Of a DNA stretch of 64,000 nt, positions 17,054 through 26,340 are shown in pieces (position 1 is the first letter of the stretch; every line of letters starts with the position of its first letter). The position numbers were made by a program, and so were the translations under genes. The DNA lies in the NCBI RefSeq assembly GCF_009184865.1, contig NZ_CP045096.1:9982001-10046000 (forward strand), in the 5' to 3' direction. Source of the stretch: Streptomyces phaeolivaceus (lineage in GTDB: Bacteria > Actinomycetota > Actinomycetes > Streptomycetales > Streptomycetaceae). Under the pieces are notes generated by a model. That model saw only the letters and a list, made by a program, of their open reading frames with translations. It was not told where the DNA came from and did not search any database.

Positions 17054-17236
17054 CGACAGTCGGTTCCCCGGGGCAGCCGGAGACGACGATCTGTCGGCTC
17101 CACTCCCTCGGGCCTCGGCCGCGCACTCCCGTACCCGGCCGTCCGTCCCTTCACCGGTTCGTGCCGTGCCGCCCACTGTTCCGTGTGCGTCGGCTCGGCC
17201 GCCGGTATCCGGATCCCCGAGAAGGACACACATCAC

Positions 17237-17521
17237 GTGATCACTTCTGCCTTGAACTCCTCGCGCGAGGAAGCGAACGAAGAGCTGACCGGCGTGTCGA
17301 GGGACGCGTCGATCACGGCCTGGGCGCTCGCCGCCCGCAGCGGTGGACCGGAGGCCGTCGAACGGTTCGTCCGCGCCCTGCACCGAGACGTCCACCGCCA
17401 TGTGACGGCCCTCGGCGGCGACCGCCGGCGCGCCGACGACCTGAGGCAGGACACGTTCCCGCGGGCACTGGGCAGCTTGTACCGCTTCGAAAGCCACACA
17501 CCGTTCGCCGTAGCGGCCTGA
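17237..17521 (+). pseudogene. Truncated ECF sigma factor (region 2 only)
   Basis: About 94 residues from GTG 17237 carry sigma region 2 (ERFVRALHRDVHRHVTALGGD, then ADDLRQDTFPRALGSL). The frame stops before the linker and region 4, so it cannot recognise a -35 element. It sits between two copper-type membrane genes, where intact loci often have a full ECF gene. Confidence 0.6.
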
Positions 17522-17584
17522 TCCGCCGCAGCGCGCCCAACACACCGAACACCCTCCCCTCCATCGCTCATCAGAGGAGTACCT

Positions 17585-18328
17585 GTGCATCGCCCTACTT
17601 CGGCACGAACCCTGCGCCGCGCCGCCGCGCTCACGGCTGTCACGCTCGCGGTCGTCGTCGCCACCGCCGGTCCGGCCGCGGCCCACGCGGAGGTCGAGGC
17701 GGAGGGCGCCCGCGCCCTCGATCAGAACGTCGAACTGACCTTCTCCGCCGAGTCGGAGTCGGGCTCCGCCGGCATCACCAAGGTCGAGGTGATCCTGCCC
17801 GAGGGCCTCGTCCCCGCCGACATCACGTACGGGGAGGGCCCGGACGGCTGGAAGTTCGCCCCCACCGACCGGGGTTACACGGTGTCGGGCACGAAGCTCG
17901 CGGTCGGGGAGGACGTCGAGTACGTCGTCACGGTACGGCAGTTGCCCGACGCGAAGTCGCTCGTGTTCAAGACCCTCCAGTCGTACAGCGACGGCAAGGT
18001 GGACCGCTGGATCGAACTGGAGGAGGAGGCGGAGGGCGACGGCCACGGGCACGGTCACCCCGCGCCCCGCTTGGACCTGAAGGCCGCGGCACCCGGCGCG
18101 AAGCTCGTCACCCCCACACCCAGCCCTTCGGAAGAGCCCACGACCGCCGCTCCCTCGACGAAGCCGGACACCGAGACGCCTTCGGCCGAACCGGCGGCGG
18201 ACAGCACCAACGCGGACGACGGCGACGACGGCATGTCCCTCGCCGTCCCCCTGGGCATCGGCGCCGGAGTCCTCCTGCTTGGCGGCGGAGCCTGGTGGTT
18301 CAGGAGCCGCCGAGGCGGAACAGCCTGA
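17585..18328 (+). CDS. YcnI/DUF1775 family copper-locus protein
   Basis: A 247-residue exported protein. Signal peptide ends at AAAHAEV, leaving the mature N-terminal His characteristic of YcnI, which binds Cu(II) outside the cell. The beta-sandwich DUF1775 domain covers about 35-150 (GITKVEVILPEGLVPADI, GWKFAPTDRGYTVSG). A His-Gly run (GHGHGHP), a Pro/Thr/Ser spacer and a C-terminal membrane helix ending in RSRR anchor it. The partners usually seen in such loci (CopC/CopD) are not here. Confidence 0.85.
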   Translation: MHRPTSARTLRRAAALTAVTLAVVVATAGPAAAHAEVEAEGARALDQNVELTFSAESESGSAGITKVEVILPEGLVPADITYGEGPDGWKFAPTDRGYTVSGTKLAVGEDVEYVVTVRQLPDAKSLVFKTLQSYSDGKVDRWIELEEEAEGDGHGHGHPAPRLDLKAAAPGAKLVTPTPSPSEEPTTAAPSTKPDTETPSAEPAADSTNADDGDDGMSLAVPLGIGAGVLLLGGGAWWFRSRRGGTA

Positions 18329-18504
18329 AACCTAGGGGGACTTGAGCGGCGGAAGAGCGGTTGGGGGCGGACGCTGATCCGGGCGGGCAGACTCCTGCCG
18401 GTGAGATCGAGCCGGAGTGTCTGACAGCAGTCCTCCTTTGCCGGTGCCGTTCGAGGGTTGTCCCTGGAGCCGCACCGGCGAAGGCGGTAGCCGGGTCTCG
18501 TGCG

Positions 18505-18909
18505 TCAGCAGAAATTGACGTCTCCGCCCTGGTACTCAAGGTTGGCCACTGACGTCCAGCCGCGGATGTCGGTGCCGGCTATCCGCCCGTAGACCCACAA
18601 GTTCTTGTAGTAGTTCCAGTGGTAGCACCAGGAGTAGAACGTCGTGCCCGCAGGCACGGAGATCACGTTGTCGCACTCCGCGGCCGGGCGGGTCTTGAGG
18701 TTGTAGGTGCCCTTGAACTTCTCCACGGCGGAGGAGTTGTTGGTGTAGGCGACGTAGTCGCATGGAGCGGCGGCGCTGGCCGTCGGCGCCCCGACGGTGG
18801 CACCGAACCCCACCAGGAGTGCGGTGGCCCCGAGCAGAGTCGTGAGCTTCCGGGCCGGCCGCAGGGGCTTCGACCCCGTTTGCTCTGTCTTCCTGCCTAT
18901 CGCTGTCAT
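18505..18909 (-). CDS. Small secreted protein
   Basis: A 134-residue exported protein from ATG 18909 behind GGAGGACGC. Signal peptide with TASAAAP cleavage near residue 48. The mature part has four cysteines and aromatic-rich beta segments (TTFYSWCYHWNYYKNLWVYG), possibly SH3-like. It has no catalytic motif. Next to a lectin gene in the same direction. Confidence 0.7.
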   Translation of the reverse strand: MTAIGRKTEQTGSKPLRPARKLTTLLGATALLVGFGATVGAPTASAAAPCDYVAYTNNSSAVEKFKGTYNLKTRPAAECDNVISVPAGTTFYSWCYHWNYYKNLWVYGRIAGTDIRGWTSVANLEYQGGDVNFC

Positions 18910-18961
18910 TGCGTCCTCCACTGGTTCGGGTCCCGGGACGGTGTCCACGGGATTCGGTCGA

Positions 18962-19501
18962 TCAGGAGACGGTGTGCCAGTGCCAGAGCTGGTTGCCCTT
19001 GTTGGCCGGGCCGCACAGCCAGGTCTGGACGACATTGCTCAGGCCGTTGCTCCGCACGTCGAGGCATTGGCTGCTCTGGGCCCGGTTCTGGAGCTGGAAC
19101 CACCCGTTCGCGTGGTAGAGGATGAACCACTGCTGCGTCCGTTGGCCGTTGCAGCTCCGCATCTCCACCTGGACGCCTTCACCGAAGCCGGTCAGGCACT
19201 TGCCCGCCGCGTCGGCGTCGTGGCTCCGCATCGTGAAGTAGCCGGAGCCGACCGGTACGAGGTCCCAGCCCTGGTGGGCGTTCACGTGGCAGCGGGCCAT
19301 GACCACGGCGGAGCCCCTGCCGGTGTCCGTAATCTCAAGGCATGTGCCCGAGGTGTCACCGTCGCCGTTGATCACTCGGCCGCTCGCCGCCGCTGCGTCG
19401 ACCGGGGCGCCACTGCCAGCGCTCGCCGGAACTCCGGCCGCCAATGCCACCAGCGGTGCCGCTGCACACGCGATCGCGAATCGCGCCGTAAGACCTTTCA
19501 T
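18962..19501 (-). CDS. Secreted ricin-type beta-trefoil lectin
   Basis: A 179-residue exported carbohydrate-binding protein. Signal peptide to about residue 30 (GVPASAGSG). The rest is one beta-trefoil with QxW-type turns: HQGWDLVP, QQWFIL and NQLWHW, and paired cysteines (GTCLEI..ARCHV, GKCLTG..RSCNG, SQCLDV..WLCGP). No enzyme domain is attached. Start at ATG 19501 behind GAGAGG. Confidence 0.85.
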   Translation of the reverse strand: MKGLTARFAIACAAAPLVALAAGVPASAGSGAPVDAAAASGRVINGDGDTSGTCLEITDTGRGSAVVMARCHVNAHQGWDLVPVGSGYFTMRSHDADAAGKCLTGFGEGVQVEMRSCNGQRTQQWFILYHANGWFQLQNRAQSSQCLDVRSNGLSNVVQTWLCGPANKGNQLWHWHTVS

Positions 19502-19873
19502 ATCGACTTGACCTCTCCCTTCAACTCGACCCCTCCGTAGGGAATTGCGGACGTGAACATCAACGTCAACGTCAACGTCAACGTCAACGTGGACATGGAC
19601 CTGCGCCGCCGAGTCAGCCGTTCCGGCCAGTGCCGCAGTGCCGCAGTGCCGACGGCAGCCGCTTGCATCCACGCGATTCCCGCACTGGGGCAGTCCTCGA
19701 ACTGTGGCAGTCGTCCCGCCCTCTCACCACGAAAGGACCACGCATGCAGCACGCAACTGACCCGCAACTGACCCCGCAACTGGCTTGGCGCCGCCTCTCA
19801 GAAGTCGTGGAGGAAGCGGGACAGTTGAGGTGACCAAGCGGCAGTACGCGAGGGCAGTACCAGGGGGGCGCCG
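19502..19873. other. Intergenic stretch with hexanucleotide repeat
   Basis: Between divergent lectin and regulator genes. It holds a short GTCAAC tandem repeat (about 19558-19590) and the promoters of both genes. I see no supported gene in it. Confidence 0.5.
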
Positions 19874-22249
19874 ATGCTCGGGGAATTACTGCGTGACCAC
19901 AGGCGGCGGCTGGGGCTCACACAGGAGGAACTGGCCGAGCGAGCGGGGGTGAGTGTGCGCACCATCAGCCACCTGGAGACCGGCCGCATCAACCGGCCGA
20001 GACCCGCCACCATGCGGCAGCTGGCCGAAGCGCTGGCGCTGGCGGACGAGCCCCTTCAGCAGTTCGCGCAGGCAGCGACGGACCGGCCGGGTACGACGCC
20101 GACTCTCGCGCCGATGTCTCCGGCCCCGGAGCCCAGGCCCGGCTGGAACGCACCAGCCCAACTCCCCGCGCCTCTGGCCAATTTCGTAGGCAGAACCGCA
20201 CAACTACACGCGCTGGAAACGCTGTTGGGCGGCGACTCGGAACTCGACGCTCAGCAGCGGCAGTTCGACCGTGAACAGAGTGTCGGCGCGCCCGGAACGG
20301 TGGTCATATCGGCCATCGCGGGCACCGCCGGTGTGGGAAAGACCGCTCTTGCCGTGTACTGGGCGGCCAGGGCGGCTCATCGGTTTCCGGATGGACAGTT
20401 GTATGTGAATCTGCGGGGGTTCCATCCGACGGAGTCGGTGATGACTTCCGGGGAGGCGATCCGTGGATTCCTGGAGGCGCTCGGGGTGCCGGCCGAACAG
20501 ATCGCGGTGGAGGCGGAGGCGCAGATCGGACTGTACCGGAGCCTGTTCGCCGGCAAGCGGATCCTCGTACTGCTGGACAACGCGCGCGACGCCGAGCAGG
20601 TACGACCATTGCTGCCGGGCTCCCCGGGTTGTCTGGCGCTGGTCACCAGCCGGAACCAGCTGACAGGACTGGTCGCGTGTGACGGCGCCCAGCCGCTCCC
20701 GCTCGACCTGCTGACCGAGGACGAGGCGCGACACCTGCTGATCCGGCGGCTCGGCGCGGCCCGGGTCGCGGCGGAACGGGACGCGGTGGCGGAGATCGTC
20801 ACACGGTGTGCCCGGCTGCCCCTGGCGCTGGCGATCGTAGCGGCACGGGCCGCGATGAACCCGCGGTTCCCCCTGTCGGGGTTCGCCCGGGAGTTGGGCG
20901 AGGCCGGAGCCGGTCTCACCCCTTTCGCCGGGGGCGATCCGTCAACGGACATGCGAGGGGTGTTCTCCTGGTCGTACAACATGGTCGGCGGCGAGGCGGC
21001 CCGCATGTTCCGGCTGCTCGGGCTGCACCCCGGCCCCGACATCGGCACAGAGGCGGTCGCGAGTCTCTGCGGGCTCCCTCCCGGTCCCACCCGCTCGGCC
21101 CTGAGCGAACTGGAGCTCGCCAATCTGCTGGGCCAGCACCTCCCCGGCCGATACACCCTCCACGACCTGCTCCGCGTCTACGCCGGCGAACTGACCCGAA
21201 CGCTCGACGCGGAGGCCGATCGAGGCGCCGCGCTGCGCCGCCTCCTCGACCACTACCTCCACAGCGCCGTGGCGACGACCGCGGCGCTGAGCCGACACCG
21301 GGAGCCCATCCTTACCGCCGAGCCCGCGCCCGGAGTCACCCCCGAGCGACCCGACGCCTACGAACCGGCCCTGGCCTGGTTCGCGGCGGAACTGCCCAAC
21401 CTGATCGAGGCGGTGCGAACGGCCGCCGCCCGTACGGGATTCGAGGCCCACGCCTGGCAACTGGCCTGCGCCATGGTGAGCTTCTTCGATCTCACCGGGC
21501 ATTGGCAGGAGTGGGTCGAGACCCATCTGGCCGCCCTGGACGCGGCCCAGCGCGTCGGCGACACCGCCGGCGAGGCACGTACCCTGCGCAACCTCGCTCG
21601 CGTCCACTCCCGGCAGGGCCGCGATGTGGAGGCCGTCGCCGCCCTGCGCCGCTCGCACCGGCTCTGCCGCGACCTGGGCGACCGGGTCGGGCAGGCTCAG
21701 GCCCTTCGTTTCCTCAGCAACGTACTGGGACGACTGGGCAAGCACACCCTGGCGCTGAGCCACGCCCAACAGGCCCTGGAGCTGCTGCGAGCCGTCGGCC
21801 ATCTCGTCGGACAGGGCCGGGTCCTCAACCAGATCGGCTGGCAACTCTCCCACCTCGGCGACCACCGTCGGGCCGTCGAGTACTGCCGACAGGCTCTGCG
21901 CGTCCTCCAGGAGTGCGACGACCCCGACGGCGAGGGCGCGACCTGGGACAGCCTCGGCTTCGCCCACCGACACCTCGGCGAACACGACGAGGCGATCACC
22001 TGCTTCCAGGAGGCCCTGCGGCTACGACGGGACCGCGACGACAGCTTCGAGGTAGCCGAAACCCTCGCCCACCTCGGCGATGCCCTACTCGACGCGGGCC
22101 ACCACGACCAAGGCCGACGAGCCCTGCACCAAGCCCTGGAAATCCTCGAACAACTGGACCACGGCGACGCTGGCCGCATCCGCGCCCGGATCCGACGATG
22201 CGATACGCCCACGTCCAACAACGGACACGAGTCGAGAACGCTTGGATAA
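19874..22249 (+). CDS. XRE/NB-ARC/TPR regulator (AfsR-like signal-transduction ATPase)
   Basis: A 791-residue STAND ATPase regulator. An XRE helix-turn-helix lies at residues 2-60 (LTQEELAERAGVSVRTISHLE). The NB-ARC domain has Walker A GTAGVGKT (150-157) and ILVLLDNARD as the Walker B region. The C-terminal third is tetratricopeptide repeats (for example QALELLRAVGHLVGQGRVL). It lacks the SARP/BTAD domain of AfsR; the XRE domain takes that place. Likely a nucleotide-switched transcription factor for unknown targets. Confidence 0.9.
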   Translation: MLGELLRDHRRRLGLTQEELAERAGVSVRTISHLETGRINRPRPATMRQLAEALALADEPLQQFAQAATDRPGTTPTLAPMSPAPEPRPGWNAPAQLPAPLANFVGRTAQLHALETLLGGDSELDAQQRQFDREQSVGAPGTVVISAIAGTAGVGKTALAVYWAARAAHRFPDGQLYVNLRGFHPTESVMTSGEAIRGFLEALGVPAEQIAVEAEAQIGLYRSLFAGKRILVLLDNARDAEQVRPLLPGSPGCLALVTSRNQLTGLVACDGAQPLPLDLLTEDEARHLLIRRLGAARVAAERDAVAEIVTRCARLPLALAIVAARAAMNPRFPLSGFARELGEAGAGLTPFAGGDPSTDMRGVFSWSYNMVGGEAARMFRLLGLHPGPDIGTEAVASLCGLPPGPTRSALSELELANLLGQHLPGRYTLHDLLRVYAGELTRTLDAEADRGAALRRLLDHYLHSAVATTAALSRHREPILTAEPAPGVTPERPDAYEPALAWFAAELPNLIEAVRTAAARTGFEAHAWQLACAMVSFFDLTGHWQEWVETHLAALDAAQRVGDTAGEARTLRNLARVHSRQGRDVEAVAALRRSHRLCRDLGDRVGQAQALRFLSNVLGRLGKHTLALSHAQQALELLRAVGHLVGQGRVLNQIGWQLSHLGDHRRAVEYCRQALRVLQECDDPDGEGATWDSLGFAHRHLGEHDEAITCFQEALRLRRDRDDSFEVAETLAHLGDALLDAGHHDQGRRALHQALEILEQLDHGDAGRIRARIRRCDTPTSNNGHESRTLG

Positions 22250-22267
22250 CCGGGACGGACCGGCCCG

Positions 22268-22370
22268 CGAAGCGGCGGGAAGGGGCGGGAAGGGGCGGGA
22301 AGGGGCGGGAAGGGGCAGGAAGGGGGGACCCGAACTGTGACCCGTCCGCCCGTCCGCCCGTCCGCCCGTA
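22268..22370. repeat. Two short simple-repeat blocks
   Basis: A 10-base unit AGGGGCGGGA repeats about five times (22270-22327), followed by CCGTCCGC-type repeats (22340-22370). They lie between the regulator and the GNAT gene and have no evident function. Confidence 0.7.
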
Positions 22371-22495
22371 CGGGCGCGGCTCATCCACTGCGCCGCGACC
22401 CTGAGGCCACGACCGACGGAGGAGCCTGCGTTGTGCATGGCTGAAAGACGTCGAGCAAGTGGTCCCTGCGCCGAGGACATCGGGGATCATGAAGC

Positions 22496-23362
22496 ATGCG
22501 CCCGGACAACTGGCACCTCACCCACGACATCGACGACTTCCTCGCCCGAGCCTGGGACTTCCTGTGCTCGCGCCCCGCCCTGCACAACACGCCGCTGACG
22601 GACATCGAGAAGCTGCGGATACGCGGAGCAGCCGAACACGACACCACAGCCCCTGTCTTCGGCAGACTGGTGTCAGAAGGCGAGGTCCACGCGATCTTCT
22701 ATCTCACTCCGTCCGGCCGCCTGGGCCTCACCCCCCTCTCCGCCCAGCAGACCGACGCCCTCGCCGCTCACCTGGCCGATCTCGGCCACAAGCCCTCCAA
22801 CGTCATCGCTGACCACGACACCGCCGACGCTTTCGCCGAGGCATGGCAGCGGCACACGAGCGCGACACCGGTACTTTTCTGGCGGACGCACCTGTACCGT
22901 CTCGGCACGCTCACCCCGCAGAACCCGTCTCCGGAGGGCCGGGCGCGAGGCGTGGGCGAGCCGGACCGGGAACAAGTCATCCGCTTCTGCCGTGAGTTCT
23001 GCGTCGACGTCGGGGAGCAGACCTCCCTCGACCTGATCGACGCCGGCGCCTGGGACGACTCGCGCTTCGGCGACAGGCACTACACGTTCTGGGAGACCCC
23101 GGACGGCACCCCCGCCTCCATGGCCGCGGCCACCTCGATCGTCGGCGGCATGGTCCGCGTGGACCCTGTCTACACCCCGGCCCACCTCCGGGGCCGCGGC
23201 TACGCCGGAGCAGTCACCGCCGAGACGAGCCGCACCGCGCTGGCCACCGGCGCGAAGCACGTCGTCCTGTTCACCGACCCCGACAACCCCACCAGCAACG
23301 CCCTCTACCAACGCCTCGGATACGTCCACATCGCGGACTTCGCCGGGTACAAGTTCTCCTGA
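22496..23362 (+). CDS. GNAT-family N-acetyltransferase
   Basis: A 288-residue protein with a divergent N-terminal half and a C-terminal GNAT fold. The acetyl-CoA loop is VYTPAHLRGRGYAGAVTAE, followed by VVLFTDPDNPTSNALYQRLGYV, the classic motif A/B pair. Substrate unknown. The two-part layout matches actinobacterial GNAT proteins with an additional N-terminal GNAT-like domain. Confidence 0.85.
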   Translation: MRPDNWHLTHDIDDFLARAWDFLCSRPALHNTPLTDIEKLRIRGAAEHDTTAPVFGRLVSEGEVHAIFYLTPSGRLGLTPLSAQQTDALAAHLADLGHKPSNVIADHDTADAFAEAWQRHTSATPVLFWRTHLYRLGTLTPQNPSPEGRARGVGEPDREQVIRFCREFCVDVGEQTSLDLIDAGAWDDSRFGDRHYTFWETPDGTPASMAAATSIVGGMVRVDPVYTPAHLRGRGYAGAVTAETSRTALATGAKHVVLFTDPDNPTSNALYQRLGYVHIADFAGYKFS

Positions 23363-23434
23363 AGCGCACGAGGGGGAAATGGTAAAACGATCTACCCCAA
23401 TGCTCCGCAGGCTTGCGGTCAAGGTTTCCCGGGT

Positions 23435-24352
23435 TCAGGAGCCGATGCTGGAGGCGCGCACCACGAGCTCGGGTGCGAACTCGATCTGCGCCGTCGTGCG
23501 CCCCGCGCCTGCCGTGCCGGGATCGCGCAGCACGGCGATCTCGTCGATCAGCAGATCGGCCGCGGCGGCGCCCAGACGCGCGTGCGGTGTGCGCACCGTG
23601 GTCAAGGGCGCGGCGGTCGACTGGGCGAACTCGATGTCGTCATGGCCCACCACGGCGATGTCGGCCGGTACGCGCACCTGTCCGCCGGTCGCGAAGGCCT
23701 GGATGACGCCGATCGCCAGTAGGTCGTTGGCGCAGAAGAGGGCGTCGGGGCGGTCGGCGGGGCTGCGTGCCATGAGCCGTTCGGCGCAGGCGATGCCTGC
23801 CCGCACCGAACGCTCCGGAACGGAGATGATCTCCATGCTCGCGTCCGGCACGGTCTCGATCACGGACAGGGCGCCGCGCTGCCGGTCGGCGATCTGCTGC
23901 AGATCGAATGAGGACGCGACGAAACCGATCCTCCTCCGGCCGAGTTCGATCAGATGCCGGACCGCGAGACCGCTGCCGGCGACATGGTCGGTCGAGACCG
24001 AGGCCTGCTGGGGCGAAATCGCGCGTCGTGCGCTGAGCACACTGGCGATGCCGCGCTGACGGAGCCGGTCGAGCTCCGGCTCGACATCGCCGACGGGCGA
24101 GACGATGCCGCCGACGCGCTGCTGCTCGAAGAGCTGCAAGTACTCCTGTTCCCGCCGGCGAGAGCCGGTGTCGTTGGCCATCAGCAGGTACATGCCGCGT
24201 CGTTCGGTACGAACCCCAGTGTTTCCACCGCCTGCCCGATCCGCTCCCGAGTGGTATCGGAGAGCTTGTGGGGCTTGGGGAAGTAGTTTCGACACCGAGG
24301 ACTGGGACACCCGGGCGAGCTCGGCGACATCCCTGATGGTGACCTTGTTCAG
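23435..24352 (-). pseudogene. LacI-family regulator with frameshift and internal deletion
   Basis: The N-terminal helix-turn-helix is present (LNKVTIRDVAELARVSQSSVS). Dropping one base of the TTT at 24287-24289 restores NYFPKPHKLSDTTRERIGQA to FVPNDAA. After that about 70-90 residues of the effector domain are missing, and the sequence resumes at GMYLLMAN, continuing intact to the C-terminus. The gene has therefore suffered two lesions. It probably once controlled the sugar genes whose remains (ABC ATPase, GH78 rhamnosidase) lie just beyond. Confidence 0.75.
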
Positions 24353-24553
24353 GAGCCCTCCCCTGTATGTCCCTCAACCGCGCCGCAGCTCGGCGGCACG
24401 ACCATGCTGGTCCCGGCGGCCGCAGTACCCGCGACCGGCGGTCGTCCGTTTCCACCGACGTGGCACAGCACCGGCGCCGCACCGGAAGAGGCCCGGAAGA
24501 CCTGACGAAGGCACTGCCGGACCTCCTGCCCTGACCGTGTCGGAGGCGCTCCG

Positions 24554-24838
24554 CTACGAGGCCGCCTCCACGGCCGACCGCCGCTTGCGGCGGCTGCGTT
24601 GCGGGTCCGGGTCCGGGTTCGGGACGGGGGCGGCTGCCACCAGGCGTTGGGTGTACGTGTGCCGCGGCCGGTCGCACACGTCGATACTGCGTCCCTCCTC
24701 GACGATGCGTCCGTGCTGCAGCACCAGGGTGCGGGCCGCGAACTCCTTGACGACGGCGAGGTCGTGTGTGATGAACAGGTAGGCGCACCCGAGCGTGTCC
24801 TGGAGTTCGGTGAGGAGACTCAGCGCGGCTGCCTGGGA
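24554..24838 (-). pseudogene. C-terminal fragment of an oligopeptide/dipeptide-type ABC ATPase
   Basis: About 94 residues: LTELQDTLGCAYLFITHDLA, VVLQ-type switch region and the solute-specific tail (CDRPRHTYTQRLVAAAP) of DppD/OppF-type ATPases. Walker A and signature motif are missing. It is cut at about 24838, where a rhamnosidase fragment begins on the other strand. Confidence 0.65.
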
Positions 24839-25640
24839 CGATCACCAGAAGCGGCACGGACAGCGCCAGCCTGCGGACCTTCTACGGCTTCCGCTATGTG
24901 TCCGTCACCGCGTCGGACACCGTCACGGTCACCCGGCTGACGGGCAGGGTCGCGACCTCCGCCGTCCGCGAGACCGGGACCGTCACCACGAACGATTCCG
25001 ACGTCAACCAGCTGGCGAGCAACATCCGTTGGGGGCAGCGCGGCAACTACCTCTGGGTGCCCACCGACTGCCCGCAGCGCGACGAATGCCTCGGCTGGAC
25101 CGGCGACACCCAGGTCTTCGCCACCACCGGCCTCTACAACGCGGACGCCGCCGTCTTCCTCAGCCACTTCCAGGACACCGTCGTCGACTCCCAGGTCATC
25201 TATGGCGCGGACAAGGCCCAGTACACCGGAGTCGCCCCCGGCGGACGCTACAACTTCCCCGGCGGCGGCAGCGGTTGGGCGGACTGCGGAGTCGAGTCGT
25301 CCTCCCCTGGACGATCTGGCAGATGACCGGCGACACGACCGTCGTGGAGGGCAACTGGCCTTCCATGACGCGCTACCTGGACTGGATCCAGGAGCAGACC
25401 GGCGACACCTACGCCGGGCAGGACTCCCTCACCGGGGACTGGCTCGCCCCGCAGAAGACCAACGCCCAGCTGATGAGTGACGTCTACTACGGATACTCGG
25501 CCCGGCTGATGGCGGAGACGGCCCGCGCGATCGGCCGGGCGGCCGAGGCGGCAGAGTACGAGGCGGTCGTGCCCGCGAACAGCGAGGCCCCCCTGCGGCT
25601 GCCGGCCGCCTCCGCCGGTTGGCGCACGTCATTCACTCCC
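24839..25640 (+). pseudogene. GH78 alpha-L-rhamnosidase fragment, frameshifted
   Basis: The core of a GH78 catalytic domain is readable: GNYLWVPTDCPQRDECLGWTGD (position of the catalytic acid) and FLSHFQDTVV. After WADCGV near 25290 a frameshift is needed to continue as VVLPWTIWQMTGDTTVVEGN and YGYSARLMAETARAIG. Both ends are missing from a family that is usually near 900-1,000 residues. Non-functional. Confidence 0.7.
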
Positions 25641-25807
25641 AGTCGTCACGCTGCCCGGCCTTCAGCCGACCATGGGCCGTTGAGCGTGCGAGTGAGTAGG
25701 CGGCACTCACCTTCCGGCCACCCGCCGCTCCGAGCACCACACCGGCGGCCGAGCGGTGTGACCGAGGTCGGCGGCCCCCGGCGGAGACTAGGAGTACCTG
25801 AGTACTC

Positions 25808-26215
25808 ATGGTTCTGATGCAGTTCCGTGTACTGGGGCCCCTGGGATCTACGACGACATCGGACGACGGAGCGTTCCGCTGACCAGTCCCAAGCGGCGGG
25901 CGCTGCTCGGCGCGCTGCTGGTCCGCGCGGGGCACCGGTGCCGGCCAACGAGCTGATCTCCGAGCTGTGGGGCGACAACGCACCGGAGAAGGCGGGAAAC
26001 GCGCTGCAGGCACATGTCTCGCGACTGGTCAGCATCCGATCCGCGTACCGCGTCCACGCTGCTGTGCGGTGCGCTGGGCCTGTGGCGCGGTTCCGCGTTG
26101 GAGGGAGCCGCGCACGGTCGGCTGTGCGACGCGGCAGCCGCGGCCCGGTTGGAGGAGGAGCGGCTGTTCGTCCTCGAGGACCTGTGCCAGTCCGCGCTGA
26201 GCCTTGGTCAGCACC
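25808..26215 (+). pseudogene. SARP/AfsR-type regulator remnant with several frameshifts
   Basis: Pieces in three frames reconstruct a SARP: MQFRVLGPLG, then TSPKRRALLGALLVRAG, NELISELWGDNAPEKAGNAL and QAHVSRL of the OmpR-like DNA-binding domain. These are followed by LWRGSALEGAAHGRLCDAAA and VLEDLCQSALSLGQ of the BTAD domain. The middle is deleted. SARPs activate antibiotic clusters, but no cluster is left here. Confidence 0.65.
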
Positions 26216-26340
26216 TTCAAGTCCTGGCACAGTTGGGCGAGTCGGTCGGTCCGGCAGGTCGGACGGCAGCAGGCAATGAATGCGGACTGCGCCTCAGAGG
26301 ACTGGGTTGGCCTGATGCCCCAGGCGGGGCAACCGGCGCC

